This document shows positions 25,748-36,057 of a stretch of 64,000 nucleotides of DNA, piece after piece. Each line of letters begins with the position of its first letter. Within the stretch, counting starts at the first letter, position 1. The translations under genes were made by a program, and so were the position numbers. Source of the DNA: Microbispora hainanensis (GTDB lineage: Bacteria > Actinomycetota > Actinomycetes > Streptosporangiales > Streptosporangiaceae); assembly GCF_006874475.1 (NCBI RefSeq), contig NZ_VIRM01000038.1, positions 21,277-85,276 of the forward strand. The letters are read 5' to 3'. The notes beneath the pieces were generated by a model. That model was not told where the DNA came from and made no database searches. It saw only the letters and a list, made by a program, of their open reading frames with translations.

Positions 25748-25998
25748 GTGCCTACCCCCGGGCAGGTGGCCTTCTGGAAAGCTTCTTAACAGTTTTCTGG
25801 TTGGCCGCAGTGTTCCACGGATCTTCGGCCACCCGCAAGACTCCTCCGTCGGCGCGGCCGACTCGGGGGGTTGCCCCTCCCGGCGGGCTCGTGTCAGACT
25901 GACGCCAGAGTTTAATTAGTAAACTTTCTTATTAGAGGCCGGATAGATCACGGCCTCTGATCCGGCGATTCTCGACCTGGCGACTCCGGGAGCCGATC
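25748..25998. promoter_or_regulatory. Divergent control region of the NRPS / acyl-supply locus
   Basis: This 251-bp region separates the two divergent arms of the biosynthetic locus. It contains a perfect palindrome GTCAGACTGAC (25893-25903) and, 5 bp on, the dyad AGTTTA-N5-TAAACT (25909-25925). The dyad overlaps TAAACTTTC, one base from the GAAACTTTC element found elsewhere. The sequence around 25908-25935 is sharply AT-rich against its surroundings, as expected for operators and -10 regions. No small gene is visible. Confidence 0.55.
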
Positions 25999-27420
25999 GT
26001 GAGCAAGACTCTTCCCGGCCTGCTCCGGGAGCGGGCCGCCGCCGATCCCGGCCGGGTGGCGATGACCGTGCACGGCACGGGCTCGCTGACCTTCGGCGAA
26101 TGGGAGCACCGGGCCCACGGCGTGGCCCGGGCGCTGCGCGGCCGGGGGATCGGGCGCGGCGACCGGGTCGGCCTCGTGTTCGGCAACGGCGACTGGCTGG
26201 ACTACGCGGTCGCCTTCTTCGGCGTCCTCAACGCGGGGGCGGTCGCCGTACCGCTCTCGGACCGCCTGGCCGCCGCCGACACCGACGCGATGCTCGCGCA
26301 CTGCGGTGCGACGGCGGTGCTGCGGCCGGGCGAGCTGCCGTACGCCGAGAGCGGCGGGGGCGGGCGCGGCGGAGGCGAGGAGCTCGAACCGTCGGGGCCG
26401 GGCGACCCGGCGCAGATCCTCTACACGTCCGGCACCACGGGACGGCCCAAGGGGGTCGCCGCCACCCACGCGAACCTGGCCCACGGCTGCGGCGGCCGCC
26501 GCAGGCCGTTCACCCACTCCCGGCATCTCGCGCACGCGTTTCCCATCGGCACCAACGCCGGGCAGTGGATGCTGGTCAACGCCGTGGACGCGCATCCCGA
26601 GGTGGTGACGCTGCCGCGGTTCACACCCGGCAGGTTCGCCGCGCTGATCGAGCACTATCGGGCGGGCACGGTCTTCGTGGTTCCCGCCATGGCGATCGAG
26701 ATGCTCGCCGCCGGGGTGCAGGCCAGGCACGACCTGTCGAGCGTGCTGCTGCTCGGCTCGGCGGCGGCGCCGCTGCCCGCGCGGGTCGCGGGCGACCTCA
26801 GCGCCGCGTTCCCCAACGCGACGATCACGAACTACTACACCTCGACCGAGGCCGCGCCCGCGCAGACCGTGATGATCTACGATCCCGAGCGGCCGTCGAG
26901 CGTGGGCCGCCCGGTCTCCGGCGGGGCCGTCAGGATCGCCGCGGCGGACGGCGTGGCGCTGCCGCCCGGCACGACCGGCGAGGTCTGGATGCGGTCGCCG
27001 GCCGCCACCCGCGCCTACTACGGCGACGAGGCCGCCACGGGCGAGGTCTTCCGCGGAGGCTGGGTGCGCATGGGAGACCTCGGCTATCTCGACGACGACG
27101 GCTACCTCTACCTGGTCGACCGCGAGAGCGACGTGATCAAGTCGGGGGCCTACAAGGTGTCGACCATCCACGTCGAGGAGGCAGTGCACCGCCATCCCGG
27201 CGTCGTCGAGGCGGCCGCCTACGGGGTGCCCCACCCCACGCTCGGCAAGGCCGTCGCGGTCGCCGTCGTCGGGACCGTCTCTCATGAGGAGCTGCGGATC
27301 TTCCTGAAGGACCTGCTGGCCCCGCACGAGCTTCCCGTACGGCTCGTCACCCTCGACGCCCTGCCCCGCAACAACGGCGGCAAGGTCGACAAGCGCTCAC
27401 TGCGAGAGGTCGCACCATGA
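25999..27420 (+). CDS. AMP-dependent acyl/aryl ligase (stand-alone adenylation enzyme)
   Basis: A 473-residue class-I adenylate-forming enzyme. Motifs are ILYTSGTTGRPKG (P-loop-like A3, about 140-152), NYYTSTEAAP (A5), GWVRMGDLGYLDDDGY (A7), DRESDVIKSGAYKV (A8) and NNGGKVDK (A10 lysine). It is more like acyl-CoA synthetases than amino-acid A domains and lacks its own carrier domain. The GTG start has CGGGAG upstream. The next gene (C-T didomain) overlaps by 4 nt, so a likely job is to activate a carboxylic acid and load the T domain of that protein in trans. The substrate is unknown. First gene of the plus arm. Confidence 0.92.
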   Translation: MSKTLPGLLRERAAADPGRVAMTVHGTGSLTFGEWEHRAHGVARALRGRGIGRGDRVGLVFGNGDWLDYAVAFFGVLNAGAVAVPLSDRLAAADTDAMLAHCGATAVLRPGELPYAESGGGGRGGGEELEPSGPGDPAQILYTSGTTGRPKGVAATHANLAHGCGGRRRPFTHSRHLAHAFPIGTNAGQWMLVNAVDAHPEVVTLPRFTPGRFAALIEHYRAGTVFVVPAMAIEMLAAGVQARHDLSSVLLLGSAAAPLPARVAGDLSAAFPNATITNYYTSTEAAPAQTVMIYDPERPSSVGRPVSGGAVRIAAADGVALPPGTTGEVWMRSPAATRAYYGDEAATGEVFRGGWVRMGDLGYLDDDGYLYLVDRESDVIKSGAYKVSTIHVEEAVHRHPGVVEAAAYGVPHPTLGKAVAVAVVGTVSHEELRIFLKDLLAPHELPVRLVTLDALPRNNGGKVDKRSLREVAP

Positions 27421-28916
27421 CGCAGGTCTCGTTCGCCCAGCATGGGATGTGGGTCACCGAGCGGATGGGGGCGGGGTCGGCCTACCACATGCCGGTCGTG
27501 ATCCGCTTCGACGGTTCGCGGGCTCCCGATCCCGCCGTGCTGGCCGCGGCGTGCGCGCGCGTGGTCGAGCGGCATCCGCTGCTGAGCCGGGCCGTGCGGG
27601 AGCACGACGGCGTGCCCCACCTGGTGCCCGCCGCCCGGCCCCCGTCGCTGGAGACGGGGGGGTCGGTGGAGGAGGCCGTCGGGCGGCCCTTCGACCTGGA
27701 GGACGGCCCGCTCGTCCGGTTCACGCTGGTCGGCGACACCCTCGTGGTGGTCGCCCACCACCTGGTCTTCGACGGCGGGTCCAAGGACATCCTGGTGGCC
27801 GACCTGGCCGCGTTCGCGAGCGGCGCCGTGCCGCCGCCGCTCGCCCCCCTCGACCCCTTTGACCATGCCGCCGGGCAGCGGGAGCGAGTGGCGGCCCTGC
27901 TCGGCGAGGCCCGCGCGTTCTGGGCGGACAGGTGGCGCGAACCGGGCGACATGGTCGTGCCGGGCGGGGCGCTGCGCTCCCGCCGGGGTGGCCCGGGGCG
28001 GCTGCTGGAGTTCTCTCTCGACGTCCCCGGCCTGCCCGGTCTGACCAGGTTCGAGGTGCTGCTCGCGGCGCTGCACGCGCTCCTCATGTCGTACGGCAAC
28101 GCCGACGTCGTCACCGCGGTCGACCTCTCGACCCGCACCGCCGAGTCGGAGGGACACATCGGCCCCTTCGTCAACGAGCTGCCGGTCTTCTCCAGCCCGC
28201 CGGCCGACGCGCCGTTCGTGACGTTCGCCGCCGCGCTGCGCGCCGAGCTCAGGAGCCTGTACGCCTATCGCGAGGTCCCCCTGGCCAGGGCGGTCGCCGG
28301 GCTCAAACCGCACGCGGCGCTGGCTCCCGTCTCGGTCAGCTACCGCCGGGGTCCGTTGACCACAGGTTCGACGGCAGGGTTCGGCGAGGTCGACTGGCTG
28401 GCGTTCAACCACGCGGTGCGAGGGGCCCTGCAACTCCAGGTCCTCGACTCCGCCGGCCGTACGGACGACGACCCGGCGACGCCGGGGATGACCGCGAGCC
28501 TGCGTTACGACCCCGGCGAGCTGACCGACCCGGTCGGGTTCGCCGACGACCTGCGGGCGGTGCTGGCGGCGATCGCCCAGGATCCCGCCCGGTCCCTGGA
28601 GATGCTGCCGGCCCGGGGACCCGTGGTCGCCTGGCCCGTCCCCAGCCCCTCGACAGTGGAGGCGGCACCGGAGGACGGCGGCGCGGGCGTCGATCTCGAC
28701 GACCCCCTGGCGGCCGAGATCCGCGCCATCTGGGAGGAAGTGCTCAAGCTCGCTCCCATCGAGCCGCACGACGACATCTTCGAGCTCGGCGGCCACTCGC
28801 TGATCATCACGCAGATCATCGCCCGCATGCGCAAGCGGCTGGGCGTGGAGGTCGACCTGGACGACTTCTTCGACAACCCGACGATCGCCGGCGTGCTCCA
28901 GGTGATCCGCGGATGA
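27417..28916 (+). CDS. Condensation-carrier (C-T) didomain protein
   Basis: A 499-residue NRPS fragment. It has a condensation domain (about 1-400) with intact HHLVFDG active-site motif, and a C-terminal carrier domain (about 425-499) with FELGGHSLIITQII, whose Ser takes the phosphopantetheine arm. No adenylation domain is present between them, so the carrier must be loaded by another enzyme, most simply the AMP-ligase encoded just upstream. ATGA overlaps join it to both neighbours. The C domain could condense an acyl group delivered by the E1/E2 enzymes with the ligase-loaded unit, giving the starter that the NRPS module-1 C domain then accepts. The order of these steps is inference. Confidence 0.9.
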   Translation: MTQVSFAQHGMWVTERMGAGSAYHMPVVIRFDGSRAPDPAVLAAACARVVERHPLLSRAVREHDGVPHLVPAARPPSLETGGSVEEAVGRPFDLEDGPLVRFTLVGDTLVVVAHHLVFDGGSKDILVADLAAFASGAVPPPLAPLDPFDHAAGQRERVAALLGEARAFWADRWREPGDMVVPGGALRSRRGGPGRLLEFSLDVPGLPGLTRFEVLLAALHALLMSYGNADVVTAVDLSTRTAESEGHIGPFVNELPVFSSPPADAPFVTFAAALRAELRSLYAYREVPLARAVAGLKPHAALAPVSVSYRRGPLTTGSTAGFGEVDWLAFNHAVRGALQLQVLDSAGRTDDDPATPGMTASLRYDPGELTDPVGFADDLRAVLAAIAQDPARSLEMLPARGPVVAWPVPSPSTVEAAPEDGGAGVDLDDPLAAEIRAIWEEVLKLAPIEPHDDIFELGGHSLIITQIIARMRKRLGVEVDLDDFFDNPTIAGVLQVIRG

Positions 28917-29836
28917 CGCAGCCTGTCACGGCCGTCTCACCTGCGGGAACGCCGGACGACGCCGACCTCTCGCTCATGCTGACGATCCGGGCGTTCGAAC
29001 TGAAACTGCTGGACCTGTATGGCAAGGGGCTGCTCAACGGCACGACCCACACCTGCCTCGGGCAGGAGTACATCCCGGTCGCCATCGAGGGGCTGCTCGA
29101 CCCGCGTGACCACGTGTTCAGCAACCACCGCGGGCACGGCCACTACCTGGCGCGCTTCCGCGACCCCGCCGGGCTGCTCGCGGAGATCATGGGCAGGGAG
29201 GGGGCCGTTTGCGCCGGGGTCGGCGGCAGCCAGCACATCCGCAGAGACCGGTTCCTGTCCACAGGCGTGCAGGGCGAGAGCCTGCCCGTCGCCGCGGGGG
29301 TCGCTCTGCACCTCAAGCGGGCCGAGCCCGGCCGCCTCGCCTGCGTGTACGTCGGCGACGGCACGTTCGGCGAGGGCGCCGTCTACGAGGCGTTGAACAT
29401 CGCGTCGCTGTGGGCGCTCCCGCTGCTCGTCGTGGTCGAGAACAACGGTATCGCCCAGTCGACGCCCACCGCCCGGCATCTGGCGGGGAGCATCGCGGGC
29501 CGGGCGGCGGCGTTCGGCATCGACCACCACCTGATCGGCACCTCCGACGTCGCCGAGATCCGCCGCACGCTCGAACCCCTGGTGGCGCGGGTCCGCTCCC
29601 GCTCGACGCCGCTCGTCGTCGAGTTCGTCACCCGGCGCCTCGGGCCGCACAGCAAGGGCGACGACACCAGGCCGGCCGGAGCCGTACAGGCCCTGCGCGA
29701 GCAGGACTGGTACGCGTGGTGCGCGGCGGCCTGCCCCGGCCGTTTCCCGAGACTCGACGCGGAAGCTCGCGCGCACATCGACGCGGTCGCCGCCGAGGTC
29801 ACGGCGCGGGGCCCGTCACGGTGGGTGCAGTCATGA
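28913..29836 (+). CDS. 2-oxoacid dehydrogenase-type E1 component, alpha subunit
   Basis: A 307-residue thiamine-diphosphate enzyme subunit. The cofactor motif runs from VYVGDGTFGEGAVYEALNIA to VVVENN (GDG-x(about 30)-NN), and conserved SNHRGHGHYLA and VGGSQHIRR match acetoin/pyruvate dehydrogenase E1-alpha. It would decarboxylate a 2-oxoacid, or take a two-carbon unit from a ketose phosphate as in the PDH/transketolase hybrids of quinocarcin and naphthyridinomycin loci, and pass it to the E2 lipoyl arm. It overlaps the C-T gene by 4 nt and the beta-subunit gene by 4 nt, so it is built into the NRPS locus. No E3 gene is present in the window. Confidence 0.92.
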   Translation: MTQPVTAVSPAGTPDDADLSLMLTIRAFELKLLDLYGKGLLNGTTHTCLGQEYIPVAIEGLLDPRDHVFSNHRGHGHYLARFRDPAGLLAEIMGREGAVCAGVGGSQHIRRDRFLSTGVQGESLPVAAGVALHLKRAEPGRLACVYVGDGTFGEGAVYEALNIASLWALPLLVVVENNGIAQSTPTARHLAGSIAGRAAAFGIDHHLIGTSDVAEIRRTLEPLVARVRSRSTPLVVEFVTRRLGPHSKGDDTRPAGAVQALREQDWYAWCAAACPGRFPRLDAEARAHIDAVAAEVTARGPSRWVQS

Positions 29837-30816
29837 GAGTCGCGGAGAACCTGAACACGGCGCTGGCCGCCCTGCTCGCCCGGGAGCCGGACCTCTACGT
29901 GCTGGGAGAGGACGTCGTCGATCCGTACGGCGGCGCCTTCAAGATCACCCGGGGTCTGTCCACCGGCTTCCCCGACCGCGTCCTGTCGACCCCGATCAGT
30001 GAGAACGCCGTCACCGGCATCGCCGCCGGGCTCGCACTCTCGGGAGACCTGGCGATCGTGGAGATCATGTTCGGCGACTTCGCCGCGCTCGCCTTCGACC
30101 AGTTGCTCAACTTCGCGTCGAAGTCGGTCTCCATGTACGGCTCGCGCCTGCCGATGCGCATGGTCGTACGCTGCCCGGTCGGCGGCGGGCGCGGCTATGG
30201 GCCGACCCACAGCCAGAGCCTGCAGAAACACTTCGTCGGCATCCCCGATCTGGCCGTCTATGAGCTGTCGCCGTTCCACGACAACCTGGCCGTGTTCGAG
30301 GAGATGTTCGCCCGGGGGGAGCCGTGCGTGTTCTTCGAGGACAAGGTGCTCTACACGCGCCCGATGGGCGTCGTGGAGCCGCCGTTCTCGGTGGCGGTCT
30401 CCGGCGGCGTGGCCAGGGTGTCCCTCGACGGCCCGCCCGACTGCGTGGTCATCGCCCCCGGCGGGGTGGCGCACCGGGCGCTGGCCGCGATGCGCTCGCT
30501 GCTGGTCGAGGAGGAGATCGCCTGCACGCTGCTGGTGCCGTCCAGGCTCTATCCGTTCGACCTGCCCGATGACGCCGACGCGGACATCCGCGCGGCGCGC
30601 CGGGTGTTCGTCGTCGAGGAGAGCACCGCAGGGGGGACATGGGGCGCCGAGGTGGCCCATGTCGTCCACCGGCGGCACTGGGGGCGGCTGGCCCAGCCTG
30701 TCACGTTGATCCATTCCGCCGGCGGGGTCATCCCCACGGCCGCGCACCTCGAACGGGCGGCCCTCGTCAACGAGTCCACGATCCACAGCGCGATCACGGA
30801 GGCCCTGGGTGGCTGA
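29833..30816 (+). CDS. 2-oxoacid dehydrogenase-type E1 component, beta subunit
   Basis: A 327-residue transketolase-like beta subunit that pairs with the preceding alpha subunit. Typical stretches are VLGEDVVDPYGGAFKITRGL, TPISENAVTGIAAGLAL, VEIMFGDFAALAFDQL and the pyrimidine-side RCPVGGGRGYGPTHSQS. The C-terminal half, VVIAPGGVAHRALAAM with VFVVEESTAGGTWGAEV, forms the usual E2-binding Rossmann-like domain. The ATG overlaps the alpha-subunit stop by 4 nt and the gene overlaps the E2 gene by 8 nt. Together they form an alpha2-beta2 ThDP enzyme. The donor acid cannot be told from motifs alone. Confidence 0.92.
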   Translation: MRVAENLNTALAALLAREPDLYVLGEDVVDPYGGAFKITRGLSTGFPDRVLSTPISENAVTGIAAGLALSGDLAIVEIMFGDFAALAFDQLLNFASKSVSMYGSRLPMRMVVRCPVGGGRGYGPTHSQSLQKHFVGIPDLAVYELSPFHDNLAVFEEMFARGEPCVFFEDKVLYTRPMGVVEPPFSVAVSGGVARVSLDGPPDCVVIAPGGVAHRALAAMRSLLVEEEIACTLLVPSRLYPFDLPDDADADIRAARRVFVVEESTAGGTWGAEVAHVVHRRHWGRLAQPVTLIHSAGGVIPTAAHLERAALVNESTIHSAITEALGG

Positions 30817-32191
30817 GCTCCGCGTGCCGAAGCTGAACAACAACGACACCGAATATCTCCTGGTCGAGTGGCTCGCCGCCGACGGCGCGCAGGTCGCCGA
30901 GGACGACGCGGTCGCGCTGGTGGAGACGTCCAAGGCCGCCGAGGAACTCACCGCGGGCGCCGCGGGAGTCCTGCGCCACCGGATGCGACCGGGAGCCTGG
31001 TGCCGTCCGGACGACGTGATCGCCATGGTCGGCGGTGCAGCGGAGCCGCCCGGCCTCGATGCTCCGGACCGGGCATCTACGGACCGGGCATCTACGGACC
31101 GGGCATCTACGGACCGGGCATCTACGGACCGGGCATCTACGGACCGGGCGTCATCGGTCCCGGCCGCGCAGGATGCGGTCGCGCGGGGTGCGGGACAGTG
31201 GAGTGCGGGACAGCGGAGTGCGGAACAGCGGAGCGCGGGACAGCGGAGCGCGGGCGACGAGCCGGCGCCGCTCATCACGGCTCCCGCGCAGGCGCTCATC
31301 GACGAGCTCGGCATCGGCCTCGACCGGGTCAGGGCTCTGGGCGTCGCCGTCGTCCGGCGGGCCGACGTCGAACGCCTGGCCGCCGCACCTGCCGACGGCG
31401 AGACCCGTGGCGAGCACCGGCTTTCCCGGGTGCAGCGGGCGGTGGCCAGGTCCGTCGAGTTGTCCCGCCAGACCATCCCCGCCGCGTACGCCGTCGTACG
31501 CATGGATCTCGGCCCGGCGCTGGAGTACGCGCGGGCCGCGACGAGGGAGATCCGCCGCCCGGTGGGGCTCGCGGAGGTGTTCGTCCAGGCCGTCGCGAGC
31601 CTGCACGAACGGTTCCCGCTGTTCTTCGCCACCGTAGACGGCGGCACCGTAGACGGCGGCACTGTGGATGGCGGCACTGTGGATGGCGGCACTGTGGATG
31701 GCGGCACTGTGGATGGCGGCACTGTGGATGGCGGCACTGTGGATGGCGGCACTGGGGACGGCGCCGCCACCAGGGCGCTGCTGTCCGAGGCCCCGAATAT
31801 CGGCGTCACCGTCGACGTCGGCGAAGGTCTGTACGTCCCCGTCGTCCACGACGCGGCGAGCCGTACGACGAAGGACATCGCGACCACCCTCATGAAGCAC
31901 CGGCTCGCCGCCACCACCGGCGAGTTCACGGAGGGCGACCTGTCCGGCGCCAACTTCGTCGTCACCCTGCACACCGAGCACGGGGTCGTGCTGGCGATTC
32001 CGTTCGTCTATCCGGGCACCGTCTGCGCGCTCGCCGTCCCCGGGCCGCGCGACGGAACCCTCGCCGACATCGGCCTGGCCTACGACCACCGCCTGATCAA
32101 CGGCAGGGACGCCGCCCTCTTCCTGAACGCGCTCAGGGCCTCCGTCGAAGCGCTCGCTCGATCTTCGAACGATCAGGGCCGCAAAGTGTGA
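30809..32191 (+). CDS. E2 acyltransferase with lipoyl domain, repeat insertions and altered active site
   Basis: A 460-residue dihydrolipoamide acyltransferase-like protein. It has an N-terminal lipoyl domain with the lysine in VETSKAAEEL (about 40-49) and a linker of five DRAST and four SAGQR-type units. A peripheral-subunit-binding segment follows (APAQALIDELGIGLDRV), then the catalytic domain. An eight-copy VDGGT insertion sits just before the conserved NIGVTVDVGEGLYVPVV strand. The catalytic motif, normally DHRxxDG, reads YDHRLINGRDA: the His is present but Asp is replaced by Asn. It may therefore transfer acyl groups poorly to CoA, or use another acceptor such as a carrier protein. Final gene of the plus arm, starting GTG, overlapping E1-beta by 8 nt. 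Confidence 0.88.
   Translation: MAELRVPKLNNNDTEYLLVEWLAADGAQVAEDDAVALVETSKAAEELTAGAAGVLRHRMRPGAWCRPDDVIAMVGGAAEPPGLDAPDRASTDRASTDRASTDRASTDRASTDRASSVPAAQDAVARGAGQWSAGQRSAEQRSAGQRSAGDEPAPLITAPAQALIDELGIGLDRVRALGVAVVRRADVERLAAAPADGETRGEHRLSRVQRAVARSVELSRQTIPAAYAVVRMDLGPALEYARAATREIRRPVGLAEVFVQAVASLHERFPLFFATVDGGTVDGGTVDGGTVDGGTVDGGTVDGGTVDGGTVDGGTGDGAATRALLSEAPNIGVTVDVGEGLYVPVVHDAASRTTKDIATTLMKHRLAATTGEFTEGDLSGANFVVTLHTEHGVVLAIPFVYPGTVCALAVPGPRDGTLADIGLAYDHRLINGRDAALFLNALRASVEALARSSNDQGRKV
31066..31140 (+). repeat. 15-bp tandem repeat x5 (DRAST) in E2 linker
   Basis: Five perfect copies of GGACCGGGCATCTAC encode Asp-Arg-Ala-Ser-Thr units between the lipoyl domain and the rest of the E2. A sixth copy is degenerate. 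Confidence 0.9.
31188..31247 (+). repeat. 15-bp tandem repeat x4 (SAGQR-like) in E2 linker
   Basis: Four imperfect copies of GTGCGGGACAGCGGA follow the DRAST array and encode Ser-Ala-Gly-Gln-Arg-like units. Confidence 0.8.
31634..31753 (+). repeat. 15-bp tandem repeat x8 (VDGGT) inside E2 catalytic domain
   Basis: Eight copies of GTGGATGGCGGCACT (the first two with GTAGAC) encode Val-Asp-Gly-Gly-Thr repeats. They lengthen a loop inside the acyltransferase domain, where normal E2 proteins have only a few residues. Confidence 0.9.
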
Positions 32192-32451
32192 TCTTCAACG
32201 ATTTCGACCAGCGGGATCGAGATTATTCCGGCATTCCCGATGGCTGAACTGCGGAGTGCCGGTAATGGATCGTTCCAGCCGCTGCGGATTGGCCGGCAGA
32301 GCCCGGAGCATTCGGTCGAGAGACGCGAAACGCCTGGTCAGAGAACATTTCGGCACTGCGTACGGCGCGTTGAGGGAAGCGCCGGTGCCCGCTTCTTGAC
32401 CACTGATACGCTTTATGCCTTTCGATAACTCTGAGTATTTACGGGGCAAGA
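32192..32451. other. Intergenic region after E2 operon
   Basis: This 260-bp gap holds a likely terminator of the E2 operon (32225-32266). Beyond it is moderately AT-richer sequence toward the metallopeptidase gene, ending in GGGGCAAGA before the GTG at 32452. I see no gene. Confidence 0.5.
32225..32266 (+). terminator. Candidate terminator of acyl-supply operon
   Basis: ATTCCGGCATTCC (32225-32237) pairs with GGAGTGCCGGTAAT (32253-32266) through 12 bp, with one bulge and one G-U pair, 34 nt after the E2 stop. There is no U-tract, as is usual in actinomycetes. Confidence 0.4.
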
Positions 32452-34014
32452 GTGACGACGGGGCCTGGTTATCAGCAGTATCCGCCTCAGCCGCCGCCGG
32501 AGTGGCAGTCGCAATCTCCACCTCCACCTCCACCTCCACCCGGGCCACCGCAGTGGCAGTACGGACCTCCGCCACAGCAGCAGCCGTGGCAGGCCCCACC
32601 CCAGCAGTGGCAGCCTCAGCCTCCGCCTCCTCCCGGACCCCGGCGCAGGACCGGGATGTGGGTGACGCTCGGCATCCTGTCCCTCGTGCTCGTCGTCGCG
32701 GTGGGTGCGGGGGTGGGCTTCGTCCTGCGTGCCGGCGACTCCGGCGGCTCCGGCGGCGACGCCTCGGGCGATGCCCCCGCCGACCCGAACACGGTGGTGG
32801 TGAAGGACGACGAGATCCGCGACCTGGTCCAGGCGCACACCAAAGCACTGGCCTCGGGCGACGCCAAGGCGTTCACCTCGATCTTCGACAAGAAGAACGC
32901 CGCGCTCGTCCGCGACCAGGCGAGAGTCTTCGCCAACCTGAGCAAGATGCCGCTGGCCGAGAAGTCCTACGAGGTGTTGCGCCGCCAGGGCCGGGCTCAG
33001 GACAGTTTCGGGCGGGGCGTGAAGTTCACGCAGGACGTCGCGTTCGTCCATCGGTTCGCCGACATCGACCTGCGTCCGGTGTCCGAGTGGTATCGCTGGA
33101 CCATCGAGAAGGCGTCGCCGAAAGCGCCCCTGGTCGTGACGAAGGTGGAGGGCGCGCCGCCGACGATCAGCGGCGAGGCGTCGAAGACCATGTACTTCCC
33201 CGGGCCGTGGGACATCTGGCCCGACATCGTGGTGGAGAAGGCGGGCGGCAGCCTCGTCCTCGCCCGGCCGGAGGACGCCGCCCTGGCCCGGCGCGTCGCG
33301 CCGACCGTCTCCTCCGCAGCCGCGAGCGACCTCGCCTTCTGGGAGAAGAACGGCGATCCGAACGCGGCCGTGCCGAGCGGCTTCGTGGTGGCGCTTGTCA
33401 AGGGAAAGACCCAGCTCGGCAGGCTGTTCCGTACGGCCAAGGCGAACGAGGCAGGCGTCTCGATCCCGATGCCGCGCTGGGGGCTCGCGAACGACACCGT
33501 GAGGATCGGCGGCACCCGCATCGTCGTGGACACGACGTCCGAGTTCTTCGGAAACCAGCAGGGGATCATGGAGATCTCCAAGCACGAGATCGCGCACTCG
33601 CTCGTCGCCGGGCTCGACAGTGCGCAGTTCGCCCTGTTCGGCCGGGCGAACTGGATCACCGAGGGCTTCGCCGAGTATGTGGCCGACCGCGACCAGCCGA
33701 TCGCGCAGAACCTGCGGTACGCCGAGGGCCGTGCCTACCTGGCAGGACGGCTCGCCGTGCCGTTCGACGGGAAGCTGCCGACCAACAGCTTCTGGGACTA
33801 CAAGCAGATGACCAGCGTCAACTACCTCATGGGGCATCTGGCCATGCGGTTCATCGCCCAGAAGTACGGCGAGCGGAAGCTGGTCGAGGGCGTGGTCGCG
33901 GCCTATCGGGCACCGGGCGACGACAGCGAAGCCGCCCTTTTCCAGGTGCTCGGCGTGACGAGGGCGGACTTCGAGCGGCAGTGGGCGGCCTACGTCCGCG
34001 CCCAGCTCGCGTGA
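32452..34014 (+). CDS. Membrane-anchored HExxH metallopeptidase-like protein
   Basis: A 520-residue protein. A Pro/Gln-rich cytoplasmic tail (1-65) is followed by one membrane helix (69-91) and an extracellular domain. That domain has KHEIAH (HExxH at 378-382) and, 22 residues on, [11 protein letters not shown] with E404, the arrangement of gluzincin peptidases such as the M1/M4-like and DUF4157-type groups. A NTF2-like stretch around residues 105-200 ([20 protein letters not shown]) precedes it. It may cleave surface proteins or act as a processing protease; no substrate is indicated. The GTG start has GGGGCAAGA upstream. The PQQ-propeller gene follows 13 nt later with a similar tail, suggesting one operon. 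Confidence 0.78.
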   Translation: MTTGPGYQQYPPQPPPEWQSQSPPPPPPPPGPPQWQYGPPPQQQPWQAPPQQWQPQPPPPPGPRRRTGMWVTLGILSLVLVVAVGAGVGFVLRAGDSGGSGGDASGDAPADPNTVVVKDDEIRDLVQAHTKALASGDAKAFTSIFDKKNAALVRDQARVFANLSKMPLAEKSYEVLRRQGRAQDSFGRGVKFTQDVAFVHRFADIDLRPVSEWYRWTIEKASPKAPLVVTKVEGAPPTISGEASKTMYFPGPWDIWPDIVVEKAGGSLVLARPEDAALARRVAPTVSSAAASDLAFWEKNGDPNAAVPSGFVVALVKGKTQLGRLFRTAKANEAGVSIPMPRWGLANDTVRIGGTRIVVDTTSEFFGNQQGIMEISKHEIAHSLVAGLDSAQFALFGRANWITEGFAEYVADRDQPIAQNLRYAEGRAYLAGRLAVPFDGKLPTNSFWDYKQMTSVNYLMGHLAMRFIAQKYGERKLVEGVVAAYRAPGDDSEAALFQVLGVTRADFERQWAAYVRAQLA

Positions 34015-34027
34015 TCGGGGAACAGTC

Positions 34028-36001
<1,974 letters not shown>

Positions 36002-36012
36002 CCGGGGGGCGA

Positions 36013-36042
36013 CGAGGTCCCGTCCGGGTGGACGGGACCTCG
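36013..36042. terminator. Bidirectional terminator between convergent genes
   Basis: CGAGGTCCCGTCC, loop GGGT and GGACGGGACCTCG form a perfect 13-bp stem. It lies between the stop of the propeller gene (36001) and the stop of the convergent CotH gene (36058). Confidence 0.8.
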
Positions 36043-36057
36043 CCGGATGCCTTCAGG

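Noticed and set aside
22901..25789. Plus-strand 962-residue open frame opposite the NRPS
   Set aside because: Low-complexity translation antiparallel to unmistakable NRPS domains.
29383..31974. Minus-strand 863-residue open frame with repeated PST units
   Set aside because: Repeats are the reverse reading of the VDGGT and DRAST arrays in the E2 gene.
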